Shown: positions 44,955 through 54,270 of the stretch, one piece after another
How positions within the stretch are numbered: position 1 is the stretch's first letter
Layout: each line of letters opens with the position of its first letter
NCBI RefSeq assembly: GCF_001969385.1
Contig: NZ_CP014796.1
Location: 3,923,501-3,987,500 of the forward strand
Origin: Salipiger profundus
GTDB lineage: Bacteria > Pseudomonadota > Alphaproteobacteria > Rhodobacterales > Rhodobacteraceae
Length of the DNA: 64,000 nucleotides
Reading direction: 5' to 3'
Position numbers and translations under genes: made by a program
The notes under the pieces: model-generated
What the model saw: only the letters and a program-made list of their open reading frames with translations
What the model was told of the DNA's origin: nothing
Database searches by the model: none

Positions 44955-45061
44955 GGCCGGGAACTTACCTTCTCCCCGTGGCTTTACAATAGGCGGTGCA
45001 ACGGCATCGGCGGATCGGCGCAAGTCGCCGCGAGAGCGTTGAAAAAGAGGTGTGTTCAAAC

Positions 45062-45709
45062 ATGGAGACGGCGTCGGATACCGAACTTGAAGGGTTTGCA
45101 CGGGGCGCGCGCGCCTTTCTCGAGGATCTGTCCCGCTACAACACGAGGGCGTGGTTCCGCGAGAACAAGTCGCGCTACGATGCCGAGGTGAAGCGCCCCG
45201 CCGAAACCCTCGTCGCGAGCGTTGCCTCGGGGCTCGAAGACGCCCATGGCCTCCCGGTGCATGGCAAGGTCTTCCGGCCCCATCGCGACATCCGCTTTTC
45301 CGACGACAAGACACCGTTCTTCACCCATCTCCACGCCGCCTGGAGCGTGCCCGACGGCCGAGGCTGGTATTTCGGCCTCTCGCCCTCCTACGCCTCGGCG
45401 GGTGGCGGCGTGATGCAGTTCGACGAGGAGCAGGCCGCGCACTGGCGCGGCGCGGTCGACGGCCCGGCGGGCGCGGCCCTCGAGGCCGCGCTGGCGGTGC
45501 CCGGCGCACGGCTCGATCCGCCCGATCTCGACGAGGTGCCCGAGCCCTACCCCGACGATCACCCCCGCGCCGACCTGTTGCGCCGGCGCGGTTGTCTGCT
45601 CTGGCTCGACGACCTGTTCGAGCCGCTCGACCGGGATCCCGCGGCGGGACTTCTGGATGCCTTCGACCGCATCGCGCCGCTGCAACGCTGGCTCGGCGAG
45701 CATCTCTGA
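45062..45709 (+). CDS. DUF2461 (TIGR02453) family protein
   Basis: 215 residues. Recognised by FLEDLSRYNTRAWFRENKSRYD near the N-terminus, PHRDIRFSDDKTPFFTHLHA (75-94) and GWYFGLSPSYASAGGGVMQF. The family is widespread and soluble, with no established function. It is divergent from the DUF1007 gene with a 107-base gap, and convergent with ppk2. The start at 45062 has no ideal Shine-Dalgarno; AAAGAGG lies about 15 bases upstream. Confidence 0.82.
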   Translation: METASDTELEGFARGARAFLEDLSRYNTRAWFRENKSRYDAEVKRPAETLVASVASGLEDAHGLPVHGKVFRPHRDIRFSDDKTPFFTHLHAAWSVPDGRGWYFGLSPSYASAGGGVMQFDEEQAAHWRGAVDGPAGAALEAALAVPGARLDPPDLDEVPEPYPDDHPRADLLRRRGCLLWLDDLFEPLDRDPAAGLLDAFDRIAPLQRWLGEHL

Positions 45710-45724
45710 GCGAAGCGTATCCGC

Positions 45725-46726
45725 TCAGCTGCCCACGTGCCGGTTCGACGGGTGCAGCGCCGTCCCGAGGATATGGTCGGCCCGGTGGATCACATGCGCC
45801 GCACCGCCCACGATCAGCGGGTCCGGTGGCGTGGCGATCCTGCGGTCCTTGCCCGGATAGTCGAGCGTCGACAGGAAATGCCGCATGCAGTCCAGCCGCG
45901 CGCGTTTCTTGTCGTTCGATTTCACCACGACCCAGGGCGCATCGGCGGTATCGGTGTAGAAGAACATCGCCTCCTTCGCCTCGGTGTAGTCATCCCACTT
46001 GTCGAGGCTCGCCTTGTCGATCGGCGACAGCTTCCACTGCTTGAGCGGATCTGTCTCGCGGCTCTTGAAGCGGCGCTTCTGCTCGTCCTGCGTGACCGAG
46101 AACCAGTACTTGTAGAGCCGGATGCCCGCCCGCACCAGCATCCGCTCGAGCTCGGGCGTCTGCCGCATGAACTCGAGATACTCGTTGGGCTCGCAGAACC
46201 CCATCACCCGCTCGACACCCGCGCGATTGTACCACGAGCGATCGTAGAGCACCATTTCACCGGCGGTCGGCAGATGCTCGATGTAGCGCTGGAAATACCA
46301 TTGGCCCTTCTCGACATCCGAAGGCCGGTTCAGCGCCACGACGCGCGCGTGCCGCGGGTTCAGGTGCTCGGTGAAGCGCTTGATCGTGCCGCCCTTGCCG
46401 GCGGCATCGCGGCCCTCGAACAGCAGCACGCATTTCTGCCCGGTCTGCTGGAACCACAGCTGGACCTTCAGAAGCTCGGCCTGCAGCTGCGCCTTCTGAC
46501 GCTCGTAGCTGCGCCGCGACAGCTTGGTCTGATAGGGATACTCGCCGGTCTCGAAGGCATGGCGGATCTCGTCCGGCGTGGGCGCCGGCGCGTGCAGGCG
46601 GCGCCTCTGGGGCGCGGGGTGGGCCTCCGCCCCGGCATCGGGCCGGGTCTGCGGATCGAAGGGCACCGTCTCCCCGTTCGGCATCGCGTCGGTGCTGGCG
46701 GCGGGGGGCTTTTGCGTCTCGTCCAT
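45725..46726 (-). CDS. ppk2: polyphosphate kinase 2
   Basis: Transfers phosphate between polyphosphate and nucleotides (ADP/GDP). 333 residues of the single-domain class. Walker A GRDAAGKGG (105-113), Walker B LYDRSWYNR (160-168), lid segment RRFKSRETDPLKQWKLSP. The first ~50 residues are Pro/Ala-rich and disordered. The last ~40 residues extend beyond the catalytic core. Divergent from trpA; a TTGACCCGTGTCAA palindrome lies 57 bases upstream of its start. Confidence 0.93.
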   Translation of the reverse strand: MDETQKPPAASTDAMPNGETVPFDPQTRPDAGAEAHPAPQRRRLHAPAPTPDEIRHAFETGEYPYQTKLSRRSYERQKAQLQAELLKVQLWFQQTGQKCVLLFEGRDAAGKGGTIKRFTEHLNPRHARVVALNRPSDVEKGQWYFQRYIEHLPTAGEMVLYDRSWYNRAGVERVMGFCEPNEYLEFMRQTPELERMLVRAGIRLYKYWFSVTQDEQKRRFKSRETDPLKQWKLSPIDKASLDKWDDYTEAKEAMFFYTDTADAPWVVVKSNDKKRARLDCMRHFLSTLDYPGKDRRIATPPDPLIVGGAAHVIHRADHILGTALHPSNRHVGS

Positions 46727-46782
46727 GCGGCTCCTTTCGGCATCGGTTGCGCGCAGCTTGCCCCGCCCGCCCCGCGCCGTCC

Positions 46783-46796
46783 TTGACCCGTGTCAA
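46783..46796. promoter_or_regulatory. candidate FnrL/FNR-type box between ppk2 and trpA
   Basis: TTGACCCGTGTCAA: TTGAC and GTCAA arms around CCGT, fitting the TTGA-N6-TCAA pattern of FNR/FnrL. With its flanks the inverted repeat extends to CTTGAC/GTCAAG (46782-46797). Either divergent gene could be the target. Confidence 0.45.
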
Positions 46797-46888
46797 GAAA
46801 CCGCGCCCCGCGCCGCCGCGCCCGACATGGCATTGATTTTCCCGCAGGCTTGCGGCAGACCACGCCGGTGGACAGGGAAAGGAACGCC

Positions 46889-47680
46889 ATGACTCGCATC
46901 GACGACAAGTTCGCGGCTCTCAGGGCCGAGGGAAAGAAGGCCTTCGTCGCCTACGTCATGGCCGGCGATCCCGACTACGAGCGCTCGCTCGAGGTGGTCA
47001 AGGGCCTGCCCGCCGCCGGCGTCGACGTGATCGAGCTGGGCCTGCCGTTCACCGATCCCATGGCCGACGGCCCGACCATCCAGCTCGCCGGACAGCGCGC
47101 GCTCGAGGCCGGGATGACGCTCGAGCGCACCCTGCAGATGGTCCGCGCCTTCCGCGAGACCGACAACACGACCCCCATCGTGCTCATGGGGTACTACAAC
47201 CCGATCTACAGCCGCGGCGTCGACACGTTCCTCGCGGATGCGACCGAGGCCGGCATCGACGGGCTGATCGTCGTCGACCTGCCGCCCGAGGAGGACGACG
47301 AGCTCTGCATCCCGGCGCAGAAGGCGGGCATGAACTTCATCCGGCTCGCCACGCCCACCACCGACGACAAGCGCCTGCCCAAGGTGCTGCAGAATACCTC
47401 CGGCTTCGTCTACTACGTCTCGATCACCGGCATCACCGGCTCCGCCGCCGCCGAGGCCACCGACGTCGGCCCCGAGGTGGCGCGCATCAAGGCCAAGACC
47501 GACCTGCCCGTCATCGTGGGCTTCGGCATCCGCACCCCCGATGCGGCGCAGAGCATCGCCGGCGTCGCCGATGGCTGCGTGGTGGGCTCCGCGATCGTCG
47601 CCGCCCAGGCCGAGGGCAAATCCGCCGAAGACGTCCTCGCCTTCGTGAAGACCCTCGCGGACGGCGCCCACCGCGCCTGA
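46889..47680 (+). CDS. trpA: tryptophan synthase alpha subunit
   Basis: Cleaves indole-3-glycerol phosphate to indole, which is channelled to TrpB. 263 residues. Catalytic Glu49 and Asp60 sit in [16 protein letters not shown] at the same numbers as in the E. coli enzyme; the flexible loop [10 protein letters not shown] and the phosphate-binding GFGIRTPD and VVGSAIV are intact. trpB is not adjacent here. The start at 46889 follows GGGAAAGGAACGCC. A hairpin without a T-run lies just after the stop. Confidence 0.96.
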   Translation: MTRIDDKFAALRAEGKKAFVAYVMAGDPDYERSLEVVKGLPAAGVDVIELGLPFTDPMADGPTIQLAGQRALEAGMTLERTLQMVRAFRETDNTTPIVLMGYYNPIYSRGVDTFLADATEAGIDGLIVVDLPPEEDDELCIPAQKAGMNFIRLATPTTDDKRLPKVLQNTSGFVYYVSITGITGSAAAEATDVGPEVARIKAKTDLPVIVGFGIRTPDAAQSIAGVADGCVVGSAIVAAQAEGKSAEDVLAFVKTLADGAHRA

Positions 47681-47686
47681 TCCCGG

Positions 47687-47708
47687 GCGGGAGGCACGCG
47701 CCTCCCGC
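47687..47708. terminator. GC hairpin after trpA, T-run absent
   Basis: GCGGGAGGC (47687-47695) pairs perfectly with GCCTCCCGC (47700-47708) around ACGC, six bases after the trpA stop. The lack of a T-run makes its termination strength uncertain. Confidence 0.45.
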
Positions 47709-47756
47709 AACCAGTTACAGGACCGCGCCCTCGCCACCAGCAGGCCGCGGCCCTGC

Positions 47757-47820
47757 TCTTCTCCGGTTCGAAAAATACCCTCGGGGGAGTCCGCGGCACG
47801 CGGACGGGGGCAGAGCCCCC
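47757..47820 (-). repeat. interspersed GC-hairpin repeat, copy E (reverse orientation)
   Basis: Minus orientation: GGGGGCTCTGCCCCC hairpin (47820-47806), GTCCGCG...CGCGGAC palindrome, CTCCCCCGAGGGTATTTTTCG and GGAGAAGA tail. It lies between convergent trpA and argC and is near-identical to copy B in its 3' part. Confidence 0.85.
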
Positions 47821-47882
47821 CACAACCCTAGGGACACACACCGCCGGACGGGACCGCGCCCCGCCCGACGGTCGCGCGCGCC

Positions 47883-48827
47883 TTACTCCGCCGCCTGCGC
47901 AGCGTCCGTCTCGAGCCCTGCGCCCTCGTCGAGGCCGAGCATGATGTTAAGGTTCTGCACCGCCGCGCCGGACGCCCCCTTGCCGAGGTTGTCGAGCACT
48001 GCCACCAGCGCCACGGCGCCATTGTCGCGGTTGCCATGCACCGACAGCTCCAGCCGGTTGGTGCCGTTCAGGCGCTGCGGCATCACCCGCGGCTCGTGCA
48101 CCGACGGATCCACCACCGACACGAAGCGCTCGCCCGCGTAGGCCGCCCGCAGCGCCTCTTCGGCCGAGCCGATATCCCCGGATCCGAGACCGGCAAGCTC
48201 GACCGCCACGGCCATGCCCTGCGCGTAATGTCCCACCGACGGCACGAAGACCGGCGCCTGCGACAGCAGCCCGTGTTTCGTCATCTCCGGCAGGTGCTTG
48301 TGGCCCTGGCCGACACCGTAGAGGAAGCCGCCCGAGATCTCGCCGTTCTCGAACTCGGCGATCATGCCCTTGCCGCCGCCGGTATAGCCCGAGACGCCCG
48401 AGATCGCCGGACGCGAGGCCGGATCGATGATCCCGGCCGCGACCAGCGGCCGGATCAGCGCGATGGCGCAGGTCGACCAGCAGCCCGGGTTCGAGACGTG
48501 CCGCGCATTCGCGATGGCGGCGCGCTGGCCCTCGGCCATCTCGGCGAAGCCGAAGACCCAGTCGTCGGCCACCCGGTGCGCGGTTGAGGCGTCGATGATC
48601 CGCGTGCCGTGCGGTTCCGCCAGCGCCACGGTCTCGCGCGCGGCATCGTCGGGCAGGCAGAGGATCGCGACGTCGGCCTCGGCCAGCGCCTCGGAGCGCG
48701 CCCCGGCATCCTTGCGGCGTTCATGGGCGACCTTCACAAGCGCGATATCGTCGCGGCGCTCGAGCCGCTCGCGGATCTGCAGTCCCGTGGTTCCGGCTTC
48801 GCCGTCGATGAACACCTTGTAGGCCAT
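47883..48827 (-). CDS. argC: N-acetyl-gamma-glutamyl-phosphate reductase ArgC (short type)
   Basis: Reduces N-acetylglutamyl phosphate to the semialdehyde in arginine synthesis. 314 residues, the shorter (type 2) ArgC class. Catalytic Cys116 in SNPGCWST, cofactor segment [13 protein letters not shown], and substrate region [12 protein letters not shown] and QGHKHLPEM. The start at 48827 (MAYKVFIDG) is preferred over an in-frame ATG 30 bases upstream because AAGGAGA precedes it. The C-terminal ~15 residues are Glu/Ala-rich. Confidence 0.95.
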   Translation of the reverse strand: MAYKVFIDGEAGTTGLQIRERLERRDDIALVKVAHERRKDAGARSEALAEADVAILCLPDDAARETVALAEPHGTRIIDASTAHRVADDWVFGFAEMAEGQRAAIANARHVSNPGCWSTCAIALIRPLVAAGIIDPASRPAISGVSGYTGGGKGMIAEFENGEISGGFLYGVGQGHKHLPEMTKHGLLSQAPVFVPSVGHYAQGMAVAVELAGLGSGDIGSAEEALRAAYAGERFVSVVDPSVHEPRVMPQRLNGTNRLELSVHGNRDNGAVALVAVLDNLGKGASGAAVQNLNIMLGLDEGAGLETDAAQAAE

Positions 48828-48900
48828 GGCCCGTCTCCTTTGTTTCCGCGCGTCCATAGCAGACCCGCCGGCGAATGGGAACGGCCCGGATGACCCCGGA

Positions 48901-49668
48901 TTACCCCAGCGTCACGTCGAGCAGCATCATCAGGATCAGCCCCGCCAGAAGCCCGGTCGTGGCGCGGTTCTGGTGGCCGTGACGATGGGTCTCGGGAATG
49001 ATCTCGTGACTGATGATATACATCATCGCGCCCGCGGCGAAGGTCAGCCCGACCGGCAACACGTAGGTCGAAACGGTCACCCCGGCGACGCCGAGAATGC
49101 CGCCCAGCGGCTCGACCAGCCCGGTCAGCAGCGCGATCCAGACGCTGCGCAGCCGACCGTAGCCCTGCCCGCGCAACGCCACCGCGACCGCCAGCCCCTC
49201 TGGCGCGTTCTGCAACCCGATGCCGGTGGCCAGCGACATGCCGTTGCTGACGTCGCCGCCACCGAAGCCGATCCCCACCGCCATGCCCTCGGGGAAGTTG
49301 TGGATGGTGATCGCGAGGATGAAGAGCCACAGCTTAGACAGCGCGCCGGGGTCCGAGCCCTCGGGGCCGGAAACGAAATGCTCGTGCGGCACGAGATGGT
49401 TCAGCGCCGCCACCGCAGCCGCACCGAGCGCGATCCCGAGACCCGCCGCCAGCGCCGCCATCGGCACCGAGCCGTAGATGCGTTCGCCGTGGTCGATGCC
49501 CGGCAGGATCAGCGAGAAGAACGACGCCGAGATCATCACCCCCGCCGCGAAGCCCAGCATCATGTCGTTGGTCCGGCGGGTGATCTCGCGCCCGAAGAGC
49601 ACCGGCAGGGCGCCGATGCCGGTCATCAGGCCCGCCCCCATGCTGGCCAGGAATCCCCAGAGGATCAT
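48901..49668 (-). CDS. ZIP family divalent metal transporter
   Basis: 255-residue transporter with eight helices. Metal-site motifs in helices 4 and 5 are [10 protein letters not shown] and [10 protein letters not shown]. The His-containing loop [10 protein letters not shown] and the C-terminal [14 protein letters not shown] are typical. ZIP proteins import Zn, Fe or Mn; the exact metal is unknown. No clear Zur or Mur box was found in its upstream gap, which it shares with divergent lldD. The ATG at 49668 gives the standard [20 protein letters not shown]. Confidence 0.9.
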   Translation of the reverse strand: MILWGFLASMGAGLMTGIGALPVLFGREITRRTNDMMLGFAAGVMISASFFSLILPGIDHGERIYGSVPMAALAAGLGIALGAAAVAALNHLVPHEHFVSGPEGSDPGALSKLWLFILAITIHNFPEGMAVGIGFGGGDVSNGMSLATGIGLQNAPEGLAVAVALRGQGYGRLRSVWIALLTGLVEPLGGILGVAGVTVSTYVLPVGLTFAAGAMMYIISHEIIPETHRHGHQNRATTGLLAGLILMMLLDVTLG

Positions 49669-49772
49669 GCGCGCGTCTCCCGTGCCGTGGCCGCGCGTCC
49701 GGCCACCGCCCCAACCAGTTGCGCCGCGGCGCGGAAATGTCCAGCCTTCGAGATTGCCTCGGACGCGCCGAA

Positions 49773-49783
49773 TTGGTAACCAA
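49773..49783. promoter_or_regulatory. candidate operator upstream of lldD
   Basis: TTGGTAACCAA, palindromic outside one central base, resembling LldR/FCD GntR operators (TnGTnnnACnA). It sits 31 bases before the lldD start and 105 bases from the divergent ZIP start. No regulator is adjacent. Confidence 0.35.
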
Positions 49784-49813
49784 ACCTGACCAGAGGGCCT
49801 CAAGGAGCGCGCC

Positions 49814-50980
49814 ATGCCCACGATCACCGAAATCGAGGATCTCAAGCGGATCTACAAGCGGCGCGTGCCGAAGATGTTCTACGACTACTGCGAGTCCGGC
49901 AGCTGGACCGAGCAGACCTTCCGCGACAACGTCTCGGACTTCAACGAGTTGCGGTTGCGGCAGCGGGTGGCCGTCGACATGACCGGCCGCAAGACCGCGA
50001 CGCAGATGATCGGCCAGGACGTCTCGATGCCGGTCGCTCTGGCGCCGGTGGGGCTCACCGGGATGCAGCACGCCGACGGCGAGATCCACGCCGCGCGCGC
50101 CGCCGGCAAGTTCGGCGTCCCCTACTGCCTGTCGACCATGTCGATCTGCTCGATCGAGGACGTGGCCGAGAACACCGACGCGCCATTCTGGCTGCAGGTC
50201 TACACGCTCAAGGACGACGACTTCATGCAGCGGCTCTTCGACCGCGCGAAGGCGGCGAAATGCTCTGCGGCAGTCATCACAGTCGACCTGCAGCTGCTCG
50301 GGCAGCGCCACAAGGACATCAAGAACGGCCTTTCCGCGCCGCCGAAGCTGACGCCGAAGTCGGTGGCCAACATGATGACCAAGGTGCCCTGGGGGCTGGA
50401 GATGCTGCAGACCAAGCGGCGTTTCTTCGGCAACATCGTCGGCCATGCCAAGGGCGTCGACGATCCCTCGAGCCTGAGCACCTGGACCGCCGAGAGCTTC
50501 GACCAGGCGCTCGACTGGGACCGCATCCGGCAGTTCCGCAAGATGTGGGACGGCCCGCTGATCATCAAGGGCATCATGGACCCGCGCGATGCGCTCGAGG
50601 CCTGCAACGTCGGCGCCGACGCCATCGTGGTGAGCAACCACGGCGGCCGCCAGCTGGATGGCGCGCTGAGCTCGATCCGGGCGCTGGCGCCGATCATGGA
50701 CGCGGTGGGCGACCGCATCGAGGTGCATCTCGATTCCGGCGTGCGCTCCGGCCAGGACGTGCTGAAGGCGGTCGCCATGGGCGCCAAGGGCTGCTGGATC
50801 GGCCGCGCCTACATCTACGGCCTGGGCGCCATGGGCGAGACGGGCGTCTCGGAGGCGCTGCGGGTGATCCACAAGGAGCTCGACACCTCCATGGCGCTCT
50901 GCGGCCGCACCGACATCGAGACCGTCGACCGCGACATCCTGATGATCCCCAAGGGGTTCTCCGGCGACTGGGAGAACTGA
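49814..50980 (+). CDS. lldD: FMN-dependent L-lactate dehydrogenase
   Basis: 388-residue alpha-hydroxy-acid oxidase family flavoprotein that oxidises L-lactate to pyruvate, delivering electrons to the quinone pool. Conserved segments: PVALAPVGLTGMQHADGE, STMSICSIEDVAE, WLQVYTLKD; catalytic His276 in SNHGGRQLDG; and FMN-phosphate region VHLDSGVRSGQDV. It is an LldD/cyt-b2-like dehydrogenase rather than a clear oxidase, but related substrates (mandelate, glycolate) cannot be excluded. Repeat copy F starts 16 bases after the stop. Confidence 0.88.
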   Translation: MPTITEIEDLKRIYKRRVPKMFYDYCESGSWTEQTFRDNVSDFNELRLRQRVAVDMTGRKTATQMIGQDVSMPVALAPVGLTGMQHADGEIHAARAAGKFGVPYCLSTMSICSIEDVAENTDAPFWLQVYTLKDDDFMQRLFDRAKAAKCSAAVITVDLQLLGQRHKDIKNGLSAPPKLTPKSVANMMTKVPWGLEMLQTKRRFFGNIVGHAKGVDDPSSLSTWTAESFDQALDWDRIRQFRKMWDGPLIIKGIMDPRDALEACNVGADAIVVSNHGGRQLDGALSSIRALAPIMDAVGDRIEVHLDSGVRSGQDVLKAVAMGAKGCWIGRAYIYGLGAMGETGVSEALRVIHKELDTSMALCGRTDIETVDRDILMIPKGFSGDWEN

Positions 50981-50995
50981 GGCGGCGGGACCGGA

Positions 50996-51057
50996 GGGGG
51001 CGCTGCCCCCGTCCGCGTGCCGCGGACTCCCCCGAGGGTATTTGGAAAGAGAAGAAG
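50996..51057 (+). repeat. interspersed GC-hairpin repeat, copy F
   Basis: GGGGGCGCTGCCCCC hairpin (50996-51010), GTCCGCG...CGCGGAC palindrome, CTCCCCCGAGGGTATTTGGAAAGAGAAGAAG. It sits between convergent lldD and the MFS gene. Confidence 0.85.
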
Positions 51058-51081
51058 ACCGGGGCGTGGCGCGGGGTGCGG

Positions 51082-52236
51082 TCAGGCGGGGGCACGGGCG
51101 CTGCGGCGCATCCAGGGAACCAGGGCGAGCGGCACGAGGCAGAGGACCAGCGCCACGGCCGCGAAGGCCGCGGCGAGGCCCACCGCGCCCGACACGACCC
51201 CCATCATCGGCGGACCGAGGAAGAAGCCGAGGTAGCCGATCATCGACAGCCGCGCGATGGCGGCGGCGCGGGCCTCGGGCGTGACGCGGGCCGCCACGAA
51301 GGCGAAGCCCATGGGCACCAGCAGCGAGGCGCCGAGCCCCAGCGCCGCGAAGCCCGCGTAGGCCAGCATCAGCGTCGGCGCGAACGCGGCGAGCAGGCCG
51401 CCGGCGGCCGCCACCAGCGCGCCGCCGCACAGCAGGCCCGTCGGCGCGACACGGCGGGCGAGCCCCTGTCCGAAGAGCCGCCCCGCGCCCATGGTCGCGC
51501 CGAGCAGCGCCGGTCCGATGGCGCCGGCGGCGGCCCCCGCGCCGAGGTTGCGCTCGAGGTGCAGTGCCGACCAGCCCTCGGCTGCCTGCTCGGTGAGAAA
51601 TCCGATGAGGACGACGAGGCCCGCCGCGGTCACCAGCGCGCCGGGCAGCCGGGTGGCTGTGCCGGACCCGGCGTCGGGGTGCTGGACGCGGGGCGCGGCG
51701 AGGGTGAGCGCGACGCAGCCGAGCGCCGCCGCCGCGAGCCCGGTGAAGACCGGCTGCGGCGCGGCGCCCGCCTCGCGCGCAAGGCCGGTCAGGATCGCGG
51801 CGGCGGCATAGACCATCGAGTAGGTGCCATGGGCGAGGTTCATCAGCGGACGCCGGCGCGCAGCCTCGAGAGCCGCGACCTGCGCGTTCATCACCACGTC
51901 GAGCAGGCCTGCCGCCGCCCCGGCCGCGGTCATCGCCAGCGCGAAGCTCCACCAGCCGCGCGACAGGCCCGGCAGCAGGAAGGTGGAGACCATCAGCAGT
52001 GACAGCACCGGCAGCGCGGCGCGCCCGAGCCGCGCCTCGGCCCGGGGTGCGGCCCACATCGCCAGCACCGCGCCGCAGGTCGAGACCAGCATGGCCATGC
52101 CGAACGCCTCGTCGCCGAGCCCCGCCCGTGCCTTGATCGCCGGGACCAGCGCCGCGAATCCGCCCCAGAAGAGGCCCATCGCCGCGAAGGCCGCAAGCGG
52201 CCCGCCCGCGGCGGTCAGATCGTGTTTCACTGCCAT
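51082..52236 (-). CDS. MFS transporter
   Basis: 384-residue major facilitator with 12 hydrophobic helices. GGFAALVPAIKARAGLGDEAFGMAMLV in helix 1-2, the helix 5 segment GLLDVVMNAQVAALEAARRRPLMNLAHGTYSM, and the mid-loop suggest the small YbjJ-type MFS group often seen in these bacteria. Substrate unknown. It is Ala/Leu/Gly-rich, as expected for a high-GC membrane protein. Divergent from rplY (161-base gap). Confidence 0.88.
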   Translation of the reverse strand: MAVKHDLTAAGGPLAAFAAMGLFWGGFAALVPAIKARAGLGDEAFGMAMLVSTCGAVLAMWAAPRAEARLGRAALPVLSLLMVSTFLLPGLSRGWWSFALAMTAAGAAAGLLDVVMNAQVAALEAARRRPLMNLAHGTYSMVYAAAAILTGLAREAGAAPQPVFTGLAAAALGCVALTLAAPRVQHPDAGSGTATRLPGALVTAAGLVVLIGFLTEQAAEGWSALHLERNLGAGAAAGAIGPALLGATMGAGRLFGQGLARRVAPTGLLCGGALVAAAGGLLAAFAPTLMLAYAGFAALGLGASLLVPMGFAFVAARVTPEARAAAIARLSMIGYLGFFLGPPMMGVVSGAVGLAAAFAAVALVLCLVPLALVPWMRRSARAPA

Positions 52237-52397
52237 GGCGGAGCGTTGCCATGACGACCGGGCGGCGTCCAGAGCGGCGGGTCGCCGCCGGCGCAGGAAA
52301 AGGGGTTGTGAAACGGCGCGATCCGGTCTATCGGAGCGGCTCTTACGCGGGGTGACAGCCTTGGAGGCACCCTGCCCTTACAGTATGGAGATATCAA

Positions 52398-53021
52398 ATG
52401 GCTGGTGAGATTCCTGATCTCGAAGCCCTGGAACGGACGGGGACAGGCAAGGGCGCCGCTCGTCAATCGCGCCGTGACGGCATGGTTCCGGGGATTGTGT
52501 TTGGTGGCGACGTCGATCCGCTGCCGATCCAGATTCCGTTCAACGTCCTGCTCAAGCGCCTGCACGCGGGCCGCTTCAAGTCGACGCTGTTCAACCTCAA
52601 GGTTGACGGCCACGACGACGTGCGCGTGATCTGCCGCGACGTTCAGCGCGACGTGGTGAAGGACCTTCCGACCCACTTCGACCTGATGCGCCTGCGCCGC
52701 ACCAGCCGGATCAACCTTTTCATCCACGCCGAGTTCATCAACGAGGACAAGGCGCCGGGTCTCAAGAAGGGCGGTGTGCTGACCATCGTGCGTCAGGAAG
52801 TCGAGCTCGAAGTGCTCGCCGGCGACATCCCCGACCAGATCGTCGTGGACCTCGAGGGCAAGGACATCGGCGACGTCATCCACATCTCGGACGTGCCGCT
52901 GCCGAAGGGCGCGAAGCCGACCATCGACCGTGACTTCGTGATCGCGAACATCTCGGCACCGCGCGGCCTTCGCGCAGGAGACGCCGAGGACGAAGGCGAA
53001 GAGGAAGCGTCCGAGGAATAA
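52398..53021 (+). CDS. rplY: 50S ribosomal protein L25/general stress protein CTC
   Basis: 207-residue long-form bL25. The N-terminal 5S rRNA-binding domain (about 5-95) has [21 protein letters not shown]; the CTC-type C-terminal domain (about 100-190) follows, ending in a very acidic tail ([11 protein letters not shown]). It binds 5S rRNA in the large subunit. A strong terminator follows. It is upstream of the LhgO-like gene, which has its own 121-base leader. Confidence 0.94.
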   Translation: MAGEIPDLEALERTGTGKGAARQSRRDGMVPGIVFGGDVDPLPIQIPFNVLLKRLHAGRFKSTLFNLKVDGHDDVRVICRDVQRDVVKDLPTHFDLMRLRRTSRINLFIHAEFINEDKAPGLKKGGVLTIVRQEVELEVLAGDIPDQIVVDLEGKDIGDVIHISDVPLPKGAKPTIDRDFVIANISAPRGLRAGDAEDEGEEEASEE

Positions 53022-53046
53022 TCCTCCGCTCCGACGCGACTTCGAG

Positions 53047-53082
53047 ACGGCCCCGCCCTGCCAGGCGGGGCCGTTTTCTTTT
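53047..53082 (+). terminator. intrinsic terminator after rplY
   Basis: Perfect 11-bp stem ACGGCCCCGCC (53047-53057) with GGCGGGGCCGT (53064-53074), then TTTTCTTTTT. It isolates rplY from the next gene. Confidence 0.9.
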
Positions 53083-53142
53083 TGCACGTCCCGTGCGCCG
53101 GGCGGACTTGCATTTCCCGGTGACGACACGGCAAGTGGGCGC

Positions 53143-54264
53143 ATGGACAAGGTTGACTGCATCATCGCCGGCGCCGGGGTCGTGGGGCTCGCCATCGCCC
53201 GGGCGCTCGCCGCGCGCGGCGTCGAGGTTCTGCTGATCGAACCCGAAAGCGCCTTCGGCACCGGAACCTCTTCGCGCAATTCCGAGGTCATCCACGCCGG
53301 GCTCTACTACCCGAAGGACAGCCTCAAGGCGCGGCTCTGCGTGCGCGGCCGCGAGATGCTCTATGCCTATGCCGAGGCGCAGGGCGTGCCGCACAAACGC
53401 TGTGGCAAGCTCATCGTCGCCACGTCGGACGCCCAGGGAGACGCGCTTGCGGGCATTCGCGACCGGGCCTGCGCGAACGGCGTGACCGACCTGCGCCTGC
53501 TCGACGCGGCGGAGGCGCAGGAGATGGAGCCGGCGCTTGCCTGCACGGGGGCGCTGTATTCGCCCTCGACCGGGATCGTCGACAGCCACGCGCTCATGCT
53601 CTCCCTGCTCGGCGAGGCGGAAAACGCGGGCGCGCTGCTGAGCCTCGGCAGCGCGGTCCGGGGTGTGTCTTTGACCGCCGAGGGCTTCGTGGTCTCCACC
53701 GAGGACCTGGCGAGCGGCGAGCGGTTCGATCTGGGCTGCGACCGGTTCATCAATGCCGCCGGGCTGCATGCCTCCGAGATCGCGGCGACCATCGAGGGCC
53801 TCGACCCTGCGCATGTGCCGCAGACGCGATACGCGCGGGGCAACTACTACGGCGTGGCCGGGCGGCCGGCGTTCTCGCGGCTGATCTACCCGGTTCCCGA
53901 GCCCGGCGGGCTGGGGGTGCACCTGACGCTGGATCTTGGCGGCGGCATGCGGTTCGGGCCGGACGTGGAATGGATCGACGGCGTCGACTACAGCGTTAAC
54001 GGCGACCGGCAGGCGCATTTCGAGACCGAGATCCGCAAGTACTGGCCCGCCCTGCCCGACGGTGCGCTGGCGCCGACCTACTGCGGCATCCGGCCGAAGC
54101 TGTCGGGGCCCGGCGAGCCGGCGGCGGATTTCCGCATCGACGGGGCCGCGCGGCACGGCATTCCGGGGCTCGTCAACATGTTCGGGATCGAAAGCCCGGG
54201 GCTCACCTCGTCTCTGGCGATCGCCGAGATGGTCGCCGAGATGGCGCTCGGCGAAGCCGGCTAG
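53143..54264 (+). CDS. FAD-dependent oxidoreductase, L-2-hydroxyglutarate dehydrogenase-like
   Basis: 373-residue DAO-family flavoprotein. GxGxxG dinucleotide motif [13 protein letters not shown] (10-22); the family-typical [15 protein letters not shown] (44-58) and [11 protein letters not shown]-terminal GIRPKLSG and [18 protein letters not shown]. This pattern matches LhgO/L2HGDH, which oxidises L-2-hydroxyglutarate to 2-oxoglutarate. An alternative is another 2-hydroxy acid or amino-acid oxidase. Convergent with mur, 6 bases between the stop codons. Confidence 0.85.
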   Translation: MDKVDCIIAGAGVVGLAIARALAARGVEVLLIEPESAFGTGTSSRNSEVIHAGLYYPKDSLKARLCVRGREMLYAYAEAQGVPHKRCGKLIVATSDAQGDALAGIRDRACANGVTDLRLLDAAEAQEMEPALACTGALYSPSTGIVDSHALMLSLLGEAENAGALLSLGSAVRGVSLTAEGFVVSTEDLASGERFDLGCDRFINAAGLHASEIAATIEGLDPAHVPQTRYARGNYYGVAGRPAFSRLIYPVPEPGGLGVHLTLDLGGGMRFGPDVEWIDGVDYSVNGDRQAHFETEIRKYWPALPDGALAPTYCGIRPKLSGPGEPAADFRIDGAARHGIPGLVNMFGIESPGLTSSLAIAEMVAEMALGEAG

Positions 54265-54270
54265 CAGCGG

